This document shows positions 1-10,700 of a stretch of DNA of 64,000 bases, piece by piece (within the stretch, counting starts at the first letter, position 1; each line of letters starts with the position of its first letter). The notes under the pieces were generated by a model, which did no database searches, was not told the DNA's origin, and saw only the letters and a list, made by a program, of their open reading frames with translations. Position numbers and translations under genes: made by a program. Source of the stretch: Petrosia ficiformis (Eukaryota; Porifera; Demospongiae; Haplosclerida; Petrosiidae); contig OX345636.1 in NCBI GenBank assembly GCA_947044365.1, positions 45,695,037 to 45,759,036 of the forward strand, given 5' to 3'.

Positions 1-2580
1 CAAAGCCTGTTGATAAACATGGCTATGTCTACCTGGTGTACTACCATTTCCTATTTACTAGTGTACTACACCTAGTATGAATATAATTAAGTAGGTAGTA
101 ATTACACAACTAACACAGATGCTATGACAACAATGTGCAAAGCCTGTTGATAAACATGGCTATGTCTACCTGGTGTACTACCATTTCCTATTTACTAGTG
201 CACTACACCTAGTATGAATATAATTAAGTAGGTAGTAATTACACAACTAACACAGATGCTATGACAACAATGTGCAAAGCCTGTTGATAAACATGGCTAT
301 GTCTACCTGGTGTACTACCATTTCCTATTTACTAGTGTACTACACCTAGTATGAATATAATTAAGTAGGTAGTAATTACACAACTAACACAGATGCTATG
401 ACAACAATGTGCAAAGCCTGTTGATAAACATGGCTATGTCTACCTGGTGTACTACCATTTCCTATTTACTAGTGTACTACACCTAGTATGAATATAATTA
501 AGTAGGTAGTAATTACACAACTAACACAGATGCTATGACAACAATGTGCAAAGCCTGTTGATAAACATGGCTATGTCTACCTGGTGTACTACCATTTCCT
601 ATTTACTAGTGTACTACACCTAGTATGAATATAATTAAGTAGGTAGTAATTACACAACTAACCCAGATGCTATGACAACAATGTGCAAAGCCTGTTGATA
701 AACATGGCTATGTCTACCTGGTGTACTACCATTTCCTATTTACTAGTGTACTACACCTAGTATGAATATAATTAAGTAGGTAGTAATTACACAACTAACA
801 CAGATGCTATGACAACAATGTGCAAAGCCTGTTGATAAACATGGCTATGTCTACCTGGTGTACTACCATTTCCTATTTACTAGTGCACTACACCTAGTAT
901 GAATATAATTAAGTAGGTAGTAATTACACAACTAACACAGATGCTATGACAACAATGTGCAAAGCCTGTTGATAAACATGGCTATGTCTACCTGGTGTAC
1001 TACCATTTCCTATTTACTAGTGCACTACACCTAGTATGAATATAATTAAGTAGGTAGTAATTACACAACTAACACAGATGCTATGACAACAATGTGCAAA
1101 GCCTGTTGATAAACATGGCTATGTCTACCTGGTGTACTACCATTTCCTATTTACTAGTGTACTACACCTAGTATGAATATAATTAAGTAGGTAGTAATTA
1201 CACAACTAACACAGATGCTATGACAACAATGTGCAAAGCCTGTTGATAAACATGGCTATGTCTACCTGGTGTACTACCATTTCCTATTTACTAGTGTACT
1301 ACACCTAGTATGAATATAATTAAGTAGGTAGTAATTACACAACTAACACAGATGCTATGACAACAATGTGCAAAGCCTGTTGATAAACATGGCTATGTCT
1401 ACCTGGTGTACTACCATTTCCTATTTACTAGTGTACTACACCTAGTATGAATATAATTAAGTAGGTAGTAATTACACAACTAACACAGATGCTATGACAA
1501 CAATGTGCAAAGCCTGTTGATAAACATGGCTATGTCTACCTGGTGTACTACCATTTCCTATTTACTAGTGCACTACACCTAGTATGAATATAATTAAGTA
1601 GGTAGTAATTACACAACTAACACAGATGCTATGACAACAATGTGCAAAGCCTGTTGATAAACATGGCTATGTCTACCTGGTGTACTACCATTTCCTATTT
1701 ACTAGTGTACTACACCTAGTATGAATATAATTAAGTAGGTAGTAATTACACAACTAACACAGATGCTATGACAACAATGTGCAAAGCCTGTTGATAAACA
1801 TGGCTATGTCTACCTGGTGTACTACCATTTCCTATTTACTAGTGTACTACACCTAGTATGAATATAATTAAGTAGGTAGTAATTACACAACTAACACAGA
1901 TGCTATGACAACAATGTGCAAAGCCTGTTGATAAACATGGCTATGTCTACCTGGTGTACTACCATTTCCTATTTACTAGTGTACTACACCTAGTATGAAT
2001 ATAATTAAGTAGGTAGTAATTACACAACTAACACAGATGCTATGACAACAATGTGCAAAGCCTGTTGATAAACATGGCTATGTCTACCTGGTGTACTACC
2101 ATTTCCTATTTACTAGTGTACTACACCTAGTATGAATATAATTAAGTAGGTAGTAATTACACAACTAACACAGATGCTATGACAACAATGTGCAAAGCCT
2201 GTTGATAAACATGGCTATGTCTACCTGGTGTACTACCATTTCCTATTTACTAGTGCACTACACCTAGTATGAATATAATTAAGTAGGTAGTAATTACACA
2301 ACTAACACAGATGCTATGACAACAATGTGCAAAGCCTGTTGATAAACATGGCTATGTCTACCTGGTGTACTACCATTTCCTATTTACTAGTGTACTACAC
2401 CTAGTATGAATATAATTAAGTAGGTAGTAATTACACAACTAACACAGATGCTATGACAACAATGTGCAAAGCCTGTTGATAAACATGGCTATGTCTACCT
2501 GGTGTACTACCATTTCCTATTTACTAGTGCGCTACACCCAGTATGAATATAATTAAGTAGGTAGTAATTACACAACTAAC
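1..2580. repeat. 137-bp tandem satellite, about 18.8 units
   Basis: Units start at 1, 138, 275, 412 and so on every 137 bp, with no indel seen across 18 full units; the last unit (from 2467) is partial and more diverged (GTGCGCTACACCCAG). Almost all variation is one T/C site in AGTG[T/C]ACTAC. Unit 5 has one further change (ACCCAGATG). The near-identity points to recent amplification or gene conversion. The array continues off the left edge. No unit is coding and there are no spacers, so this is not a CRISPR array. Confidence 0.97.
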
Positions 2581-2807
2581 CCTAGCTAAACAGGAGATTG
2601 TAACAGGACAACAGAAACATTGAATTTGTAACTCAACCTACTGAAATCAATAATTATTGTTTTACTTACAGTAGTTGTTATATCTTATTGTTATTCGTTT
2701 CGTCTAGTGCAATTGTATATAAGGACAATCTTTTTATTCTCTCGCTCCAACTCTAATTCACACAATATTGCTGTTTAGATATTTCTGCACTTCTACACAA
2801 CCCAGGC
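2581..2807. other. Short stretch right of the satellite, nothing recognised
   Basis: AT-rich DNA between the degenerate last satellite unit and the foldback element. I checked the minus strand for a second exon of the Rab-like gene starting at 3361 (the expected beta2-beta3 region after the G2 threonine) and found none. Confidence 0.5.
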
Positions 2808-3195
2808 CATATTACGAATCAATGGTAAAGAACAGACCAGCGCTGCTACAGCTACAAGAACCCATAGAAACGGCACTAAAGAGCTTGGTGGGGTCATGTG
2901 ACATCCTGTGTTTTTTAATGACCCCACCCATTGAATAAAACATTCTATAACCTTGTTCTGATGATAACCTAACAATGATAGGCCTACTACTTCGGTGCGC
3001 TCGGTAACTAATAGCTTTAGCCACCTTTATGGAGGGCTCGCGTTACGCACTCGTCCCTATTTACTGGGTTCAACGTTTGTACATGATATAAGTTCTACGC
3101 CAGCATAGGGCTGATGTCACGTGACCCCGCCCACCCCCTACGCATTTTCTATGGGTTCTTGTAGCTGTTGTAGCACCATTGATCCCATATTACTA
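2808..3195. mobile_element. MITE-like foldback element with roughly 85-bp inverted ends
   Basis: The left end (GCTACAAGAACCCATAGAAA at about 2845, GGGGTCATGTGACATC at about 2890) is the reverse complement of the right end (GGGTTCTTGTAGCTGTTGTA at about 3152, GTCACGTGACCCC at about 3117). The outermost match is ATATTACGAATCAATGG against CCATTGATCCCATATTACT. The loop has no transposase. It lies just beyond the donor site of the Rab-like exon at 3229, so it sits in that gene's first intron or marks where the gene is broken. Confidence 0.75.
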
Positions 3196-3228
3196 ATTTG
3201 TATACATTAAATTATAATGTCAACAAAC

Positions 3229-3361
3229 CTAAGGTGGTTCCGTATGGTGGATCACTGTTCATGTACTTCGCGATTAAAGTAGATTTTCCAACATTTCCTT
3301 CACCAGCCACTACCAGTCGAAACAATAAAGGCCAATTTTGCACAGCCATCACCATTAACAT
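3229..3361 (-). CDS. Rab-like small GTPase A, first coding exon only
   Basis: The exon encodes about 44 residues including LVVAGEGNVGKSTLIAKY, a G1/P-loop (GxxxxGKST), followed by PYGTTLG at the place of the Rab switch-I xxxTIG motif. It ends at G|GTTTGT in phase 1, exactly where the six-exon Rab-like gene at 7.6 kb has its first intron (TIG|). That shared intron position supports a true GTPase exon over chance. Possible ATGs are at 3361, 3355 and 3349; the last gives MAVQNW. No later exons are visible on the minus strand between 3228 and 1. The gene either continues left of the satellite or is truncated. Head-to-head with SRP72. Confidence 0.6.
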
Positions 3362-3428
3362 GCCACGTGGTAGTCTGGGAACCAGACTTTTACTGAATAG
3401 CACGTGGTAACTTCATTTGACACAAACA
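3362..3428. promoter_or_regulatory. Bidirectional promoter, Rab-like A / SRP72
   Basis: Only 67 bp separate the outermost Rab-like ATG (minus strand) from the SRP72 ATG. The interval contains two CACGTG E-boxes at 3364-3369 and 3401-3406, each within CACGTGGTA. Their use is inferred from position; the similar promoter at 7649-7704 also has CACGTG. Confidence 0.55.
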
Positions 3429-5408
3429 ATGGCGTCCAAGGGTCAAGTGGAAGTCAATATTCCTCTACTGTTCTCTCAGCTTCAGTTGGCTGGTGAAGAT
3501 GGAGATTATGACTGGGGTCTAGAACTTGTCGATAAAATCTTGAAAATAGCTCCAGATGACCAAGATGCTTTGATGTGTAAAGTTATTTGTTTGATCCAAG
3601 TAACCGAGTATAAGGATGCCCTGAAACTAATAGAGCGACTTTCTAAACAAGCAGGGAAACAAGTATGTTTGTACGAGAAAGCATACTGTCAATACAAGCA
3701 AGAAAAGTATGAAATGAGTTTACGTACTTTAGAGAAGTTGACGGAAGAGGAGAAGTCATCAACTCGTGTTTTAGATCTTATAGCTCAAATTTACTATCGT
3801 TGCGAAAAATATCAACTGTCAGCTGAAACATTTCAGAAAGGGCGTTCCAATGAAGACTCGCAAGAACGAGCAGCAAACATGGCTGCTGCACTTTCGTATT
3901 GTAATTCCACAACAGTGAACTCGATTTTGTTACAGTCACCTGTCTCTCAAGACACTATGGAGCAGTGCTTTAATTTAGCAACTACTTATTTAAATTCAAA
4001 CGCAAATGAAGAGAACTTACAGAAAGCACAAGCTCTCTTAGAGAAATCTGAAGAACTCTGTAAAGTAGCCTTAGCAGAAAGTGATGAAGATAGTGAGCAA
4101 GAATTGATCCCCATTCGAATTCAACAGGCTTACACACTTCAGTGTAGGGGTCAATTAGACAAAGCTATGAGTTTATATGCCACTGTACTGAAACAGAAAC
4201 CATCAAATCCAGTACATGTAATAACCGCTGCTAATAACATTATTGTCTTGAATCGTGATAAAGATGTCTTTGACTCAAAGAAGAAAGTAAAACTTGTCGC
4301 CAACGAGGCTGGTCTGAAGAAGCTGAATTCACAACAACAAGGCGTAGTACTTTTTAATCGTTGTCTATTTGCGTTACAAATGAATCAGTTGGAACAATGT
4401 CGACAGTTATTAATTGAACTCAAATCATTGTCTCCAAATTGCGAAATAACTATATTAGTGGAGTCTGCTCTGATAAATCGTGAAAAGAAGGTGTCGGAGA
4501 GCTCAGCTTTATTGGAGCAACACATGAAATCCAATCCTAGTTCTGTCCTACTGCATCTGACTTTAGCACAAATATATTTATCGCAAGGTAATCTGACAAA
4601 GGTGAGGGAAGTGTTAGAAAAAGTGCCAGATTTGGTACAGTACTTAGGTATTGTGTCTGTGTTAATATCCTTATATACAGCAATGGGTGATGTTGATAAT
4701 AGTATGACATTACTGGATTCTGTCTTCAGATGGTGGAAGACAAGAAAAGACGTTTCCAATTCAGTAAAAGAGAAGGTGTTTTGGGTTATAGCACAGTATA
4801 AACTTCAGCATAGTCGTCCTCAAGAAGCAGCAGATGTCTTTGAACACTTGTATCGTCAAGACAAGAAGAACACTCGATATCTTGCTAATCTGATCTCTGC
4901 TTATTCTCGATTTGATCCTAAGAAAGCTGAAGAACTAGGCCATCAGCTGTCTCAATTCAATTCTCTATCCATGACGATTGACATTGATGCTCTCGAACAA
5001 ATGCCTAGTTTTAAACACACTCGTAGACAAGTTACTAAGGCAGAGATGGCCAAAAAACAAGAAGTTGGTCCTCAAACTTCAGAGGTCCAGAAGAAAAAGA
5101 AGAAGCGTAAGCCCAAGTTACCTAAGAATTACGATCCTTCCAAACCACCTGATCCTGAAAGATGGTTACCTCTTCGTGAAAGGTCATACTATCGTAAGGC
5201 GAAAAAGAAAGGTCAGTCAAACGTAGGGCGTGGTACACAAGGGTTGTCTGCAGCTTCTATTAGTCTTTCTGCTAAACTTGATGCCAGTAAGCCCAAAGCC
5301 ACTCCTACTGAAGATGTTACCAAACGAGAAGAGGTTGGATCTACAAGAGTAAAGAATCCACCCCAGAAACCTCAACAACAAAGAAAGAAGAAGAAAGGAA
5401 AACGATAA
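3429..5408 (+). CDS. SRP72: Signal recognition particle subunit SRP72
   Basis: Single-exon 659-residue protein, close to the usual ~670. It starts MASKGQVEVNIP at a good Kozak ATG (AACAATGG); an in-frame TTG 12 bp upstream is rejected because known SRP72 proteins begin MAS. Residues 10-540 are alpha-helical TPR-type repeats (for example CKVICLIQVTEYKDAL, EKAYCQYKQEKYEMSL) that bind SRP68. The basic C-terminus holds the SRP72 RNA-binding motif, LPKNYDPSKPPDPERWLP around residues 562-580 followed by RERSYYR. SRP72 with SRP68 binds 7SL RNA in the cytosolic particle that targets ribosomes to the ER. Lack of introns is unusual beside its intron-rich neighbours and could reflect an old retrocopy that replaced the parent gene. 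Confidence 0.95.
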   Translation: MASKGQVEVNIPLLFSQLQLAGEDGDYDWGLELVDKILKIAPDDQDALMCKVICLIQVTEYKDALKLIERLSKQAGKQVCLYEKAYCQYKQEKYEMSLRTLEKLTEEEKSSTRVLDLIAQIYYRCEKYQLSAETFQKGRSNEDSQERAANMAAALSYCNSTTVNSILLQSPVSQDTMEQCFNLATTYLNSNANEENLQKAQALLEKSEELCKVALAESDEDSEQELIPIRIQQAYTLQCRGQLDKAMSLYATVLKQKPSNPVHVITAANNIIVLNRDKDVFDSKKKVKLVANEAGLKKLNSQQQGVVLFNRCLFALQMNQLEQCRQLLIELKSLSPNCEITILVESALINREKKVSESSALLEQHMKSNPSSVLLHLTLAQIYLSQGNLTKVREVLEKVPDLVQYLGIVSVLISLYTAMGDVDNSMTLLDSVFRWWKTRKDVSNSVKEKVFWVIAQYKLQHSRPQEAADVFEHLYRQDKKNTRYLANLISAYSRFDPKKAEELGHQLSQFNSLSMTIDIDALEQMPSFKHTRRQVTKAEMAKKQEVGPQTSEVQKKKKKRKPKLPKNYDPSKPPDPERWLPLRERSYYRKAKKKGQSNVGRGTQGLSAASISLSAKLDASKPKATPTEDVTKREEVGSTRVKNPPQKPQQQRKKKKGKR

Positions 5409-5538
5409 GAAATTTTTTCATAAAAGAATATACAAAAAATTATTTGTGATTTCAATAATACGTTTCAAAAATAATGTTACTAAATTTTAATATATGATGT
5501 CACTAGCAAGAATGTAGAACACCTGTATGAATGTAATG

Positions 5539-7648
5539 TTAGTAGTATGACATGGTATGTATTATCATGAGATGTACCAGTTTAATATTGGTGTTAGTTA
5601 AAGCACTGGTCTCAAAATATCTTAATCCAAGTTCATCAGCTATCTGAATAGGATGAAAAAAAAGAAGCTTCACTCGGTAAATTAAAGTACAATTTTTTTT
5701 AATATAGTATATAGTCTTTGTTGAGATGACAATTGGAATGATGAATTTGCATTGTCACACAGATGTTACCACTACACCATAATAGTATAGTACAGTAAAA
5801 TAACTTGAAATACGACAAGATATAAAACCTTAATTCATGATCAGTTAGTGTCTCAGAAGCTTGGATTATTGCATGTTAGACTGGTCAAGGCAAACTCAGT
5901 ATGCTATATCATTTACAGTATGTTTGACAGGTATCATACACCTGACTGGTTTTGGATGATTATAATTGCCTAGCAGCCCTCTATATACTATACATATTAC
6001 ATATGAGACCTAATTATAGTAACTATAGTGATTTAGGTTATAACATACTTCACAGATCCATACATAATAATTTTCTCTTACTATTAATCCTCTGTCTCTG
6101 CTTATGACTCTCTCTTCTGTTCTATCTATCTTATTTGCTAATAGAAAAATCCTTCCTGAATGCATAGTTGAATTGTGCTACATAATGTGTTGTACATTAC
6201 ACAAATACATTATAATTATTTTACTGATTACTATACACACCGTTCTGATTTCATTCGTCCAATAGTAAATGGAGTCAAATGATTCCTCGCAAGTAACATC
6301 ATAAACAATAATACAACCATCCTAATAAATAATGATGAAGACATTTTTTTAAATTTGTAGAGTGATAGCTATCACCATAATATTATCATCATGGAAATTA
6401 TGTTAACTTAATCTGCACACAATGATTGCTTGCCCTGTACATGTAAATTATCGGCATTATGGGCATTGCATATATACCACTTTCTTATGATTCAATTTGT
6501 ATTTAGATTTGATACAAATTGTATGGAGATGATACTGGGATTCACAACACTAACAGAAAGCTGGACAGCTCCACTCCATAAAACATTTTCTTGTATGATA
6601 TCCTCAGCATTCAATTGAGTAGTATGTACAAGAATGAAGTTACAAACCTTTGCCATTCGAAAATGTTGTATAGGATATGTAAATGTTCTTTCAGCCATTG
6701 CTCTATCCCTATAAGTGATATCATGAAACACATAATTTGCAAAAATGGCAAAGAGATCGAGAATAGTCTTGAGGAAATCAGGCAATCTTGCAAGCTAAAA
6801 TAATTAGCTTTTTAAAACTTGAAAATATAATAATTATTATTATAATTAAAAATATTTGCTGTTGTGATAGTCTTGCATAGCCAGCCATTTAATGTCTGGT
6901 GATATGGGACTACAGTTGTGAGCATAAAATCAAATATTGTTATACTTGCCATACTAGAAGTTTAAACTTTATTCCATCTATTTCATATTCTTTACGTCTA
7001 TAATCCACACCTACAAGAAAAAAGGACGAGTGTATGTAAACAAGGAAAAGAATTATTGAAAGAGCAAAATCATATTAACAATGAATAGTGTTGATTTCTT
7101 CCTCAAAATGCAAACCCACAATGACACCATTACTCAACAGTTATACGTACATATATGTCATTCTGTACTGATTTAATCCCTACCATATATGATAAACCTT
7201 AGGATCAATTGCAAGGATCTCATTAACAAGACAGAAAAAACCTATTTTGTGTCAAGAATGTTAACAAAAAATGTTATAGTACACTGAAGATCATACATGA
7301 CTGCAAAGATAGTGAAGGACTACAAGAATCTTGACTTGATTTTGTTCACCCAGGTTTCCCCTAATTGGCCTAAAGGTGCATGTATTACTCATACTGTAAA
7401 AATTAACTAAAGGCCTTGCTATGCTGAGCTTCCACTTTGTCTACACCTTTCATTACTTCCAGCTGTCATTCACCGATTAATAATGTGGTGCCCACTTGTT
7501 TGGCCAGGCTGAAGTGCTATGTCAGTAATAAATATAGTTTACCAATAGTTCTGTTTCCAGGTAGCTCTTCATCAGCAAAACGAGCTAAAATAGATGATTT
7601 ACCAACTGCTGAGCTGCCAATTAAGACCACAGAGTATGCCACAGACAT
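5539..7648 (-). CDS. Rab-like small GTPase B with atypical G3, six exons
   Basis: Exons (minus): 7648-7543, 7010-6950, 6708-6648, 6321-6239, 6151-6082, 5643-5539; phases close to give about 161 residues. G1 is VVLIGSSAVGKSS, switch I ends RTIG, then GVDYRRKEYEIDG, then IIVYDVTCEESF, G4 LLANKID and G5 YFETSALT. All are in Rab order. Intron 2 must use a GC-AG donor (TG|GCAAGT) to keep frame and give VW|DRAMAERTF, where normal Rabs have WDTAGQERF. The DxxG glycine and catalytic Gln are therefore both replaced. After G5 the frame runs only 12 more residues to a stop and lacks the C-terminal prenylation cysteines, unless a further exon follows CTG|GTACAT. Convergent with SRP72 (130 bp between stops). 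Which Rab subfamily it belongs to is unclear. Confidence 0.75.
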
Positions 7649-7704
7649 GATTTCTTACGAGCCACGCCTTCTTTAGGAACACGTGCGCTATTGCTCGATA
7701 ATCG
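7649..7704. promoter_or_regulatory. Bidirectional promoter, Rab-like B / TRMT13
   Basis: The two start codons point away from each other with 56 bp between them. A CACGTG E-box lies at 7680-7685 and ATCGATAATCGAT-type repeats at 7694-7706. With this spacing the 5' UTRs must be very short or overlap. Confidence 0.6.
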
Positions 7705-10700
7705 ATGGCTGGGAAAGAAGAGAGATGCATGTACTTTTTAACTCACAAGGGGCGATGTTGTAGAATGATGGCCATTGCTGGAAGTGTATTTTGTGGAGAA
7801 CATTTAATTGTAGGACAAGAGGTAAGTATAAAAGGATTTTACCGAATGATGTGATATTGTGTTTCACTGGTTTGTAGCTGATAACTTTTGGGATGTATGT
7901 GTATTTTCACAAACCTAAAAGATGAGGATATTTAAATTAATGTCCGATTATGACACTAAGACAATCAAATAGAGGGTATGCAATTACATCCTGTTGCTTA
8001 TGTTAGAAGGCACACAAGATAAACAGCTGTGCCATGGTTATTCTGATTTTAGATACATGTCGGTCTCCAAATGTGTAGATAGAGGTTTACAGTTGTGTCC
8101 TTATACTATCTGATTTGTTGAGAATTAAATGAGATTCTCGGTGTGAAGTTAGTTCATACCCACAGATTTTATGTGAAGAAATGTCTGGCATCATAGTGAT
8201 GTTGTATTCCAAAAAGCTCAATTTAACACAAGAATGTTGTGATTCAATTCACTTCTGTCATTACGTCCTTTGCTATTAAGAAAGAGCAGGAGAAATATAT
8301 GTTGTCTACCGAACTTAAACTAAACAAGATGTCTTTTTCTGTATTAGCAATATTTACCTATTAAACTGGGTTTGCCAGTTTAGGTTCAAAAAGGAAGACA
8401 TAATGTTTAATTTCACATCCTCTATTTGTGCCTATGATTCACGTTCACAGTGGATAGATACACTGCAAAATTTAATTGTTAAAATAACCAATTTATTGGT
8501 TAGTACAGTTGCAAGGAAAAACATAAATTTCAATGTAGTTTGTCATACAGGTTGTTGTGGCTACATATACATGATGTTACTATGACATTATGTGCATCAA
8601 GTATATACGTGTAAACTAGAATTAATCATGTTTTTACAGATTTTCAAATGCTATTGTCTGCCAAAACTGCCAGTCACAATCACCTTAAATGGCAAATTAA
8701 GTAAATTCTATGAATTATGCAGCTTCAACTAATTGATTATAATTAGCACAAAGTAGCTATGGCATTAAATGTGGAATCATTAACAATTGAAGGGTCCAAT
8801 GCGAAAACTCCCTAAGTCCGTATTTCAAACTTTTGAGAAAAACAGGGTTAATTAAATTTTATTAAAGTTTATTAATAATTAATCAAGTGTTACAATAACA
8901 TTTAGAATGTGCACAATCTAATAACATGATAAATAAGTGATGATTTGGCAACTGGTATGTGATATAATCACTGGAATGATGGAATACTAGTGATACATGA
9001 TTAATCAGATTCATTGCCATTGACATCAGAACCAGTAATAGACTAATAAAATTGATGATAATTATTATGGAGGTACATGTTTGTCTGCTACTTTTTAAAG
9101 TCAACTAATTTGCTATTTTGCATAGGTATCATAGGAGTTTTTCTTATTGGAAACTTTATCGTGGCCATGCCCTCCTCGTATAAATTTTATTAAATATGTA
9201 GCCTCTAGTGATACAATCATGGATAAAATCATTTAGAAATAAAGATGTGAAAATTTTTAGAATGAAAGCTTTGGGGAAAGGATAACATAATACTAGATAA
9301 ACACTTTGATCAAATAATAAGTATTTTCAATTTTTCGGACTTAGAGAGATTTGCACAGGACCCTTCAATTTGAATAACTAATTAAATTCTTGCAACTCTA
9401 CTAACCAATAAAATAGTTTTTGCAGTGTACCTATTGCATTCCTTCTGATCTTCCATACTTGCTTGAAGACTCACAATTTATTATGGATATTGTTTTCATT
9501 ATTCGTATACCCCATTTGAAAATGAACTTTCCTGTTATTACATGTATTTCTGATGCATTCCAACAAGTAATCATTCAGTTAACAGAACATATAACAAAAA
9601 AATCAAAAATGTAGGAGTCTGAGAGCACTTAGGACTTGGGGGTTTCTCCCTTTGTATGAATTATAAAACCCTAGATATTTGAATATCCTTCCGTAAACAT
9701 TACTTTTGTCACAAGTGAAATGTTTTACATTAATTTTTTTGTTTTCTTTGTAAAGACTGACTTGGGTAAATGTATAGACAAATCAAGTGATGTTCCATTA
9801 AGAATTGTGTGTCCTTTAGATCCGTCTCAGTAAGTTCACACAACTTTCCATTTTTGAATTGACAATGTACAAAATATTTTACAATCATACAATGTATACT
9901 ATATGGAACATTATAGATACAAATTACTATAACAGTTTCGGATTCATTGGTAAATGTCAAAAGGCCAATTGTTTTGAACATGCTAAAAATTTGTTCCTGA
10001 TTTGTTTGTTAGCTTTTCTAATTGATATTATCTGTTCAATTTTAGTACTGTCTTTGAACATCTCCTCAAAAAGCATTTAAAGAAATGTAATGCTGCAAAA
10101 AGAATTAAACCTGTAAGTTAACAAATGCACATAATTATTATACAAACACTAACAGTATTAACTATTTTGTTAGATGTATATCCCAGTGGCATACGCACTA
10201 ACCATTATTGAGCGAAATTTGCCCATGCTTCAAAACTTATCAAAATCTCTGATTCTATTTATGAACATACATGTATCTATGCTATAATCCTCAATTTCAC
10301 TGTTAGCAGTAGACCAATCAGATTATGATTACACATTTTTATAGCCCACAGGGCCATCCCTTTGATTTAATCTATATAATATTGATATATTATGTTTGTG
10401 TTACACATACAGCTGTACATGTACATAGTTAAGGAAGTTCCAGTAGTCTCAGTCAATTAATGGGTTCAGTGCATAACAGAATGCACATTTGAGCTCTACA
10501 GACCAGCAGGAAAAAAGCCGCTTACTGCTTATGTAGAAACTGAAATTAATAGCTGTTCTATCTGAAATATATTCATAAAGTTCTACAAGATCCTTTAAGA
10601 AGTAAAAAGAGTAGATAACTATAGTAGACTGTTATGCTTCAGGTATTAGAAAGTCAGCCATGATGGACACCATAAAATGGAATATTTTTTCTTCATAATT

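Noticed and set aside
1..2580. Regular repeats suggesting a CRISPR array or VNTR-coded protein
   Set aside because: Units are contiguous 137-mers without spacers, and no frame stays open through them.
3417..3428. SRP72 start at 3417
   Set aside because: The codon is TTG. The ATG at 3429 has a good Kozak context and gives the expected MAS N-terminus.
6946..7010. Rab-like B exon 2 ending at GGCAA|GTATAA or CTTCTA|GTATGG
   Set aside because: Both donors leave the phase wrong for exon 3. The GC donor TG|GCAAGT restores frame and the conserved Trp.
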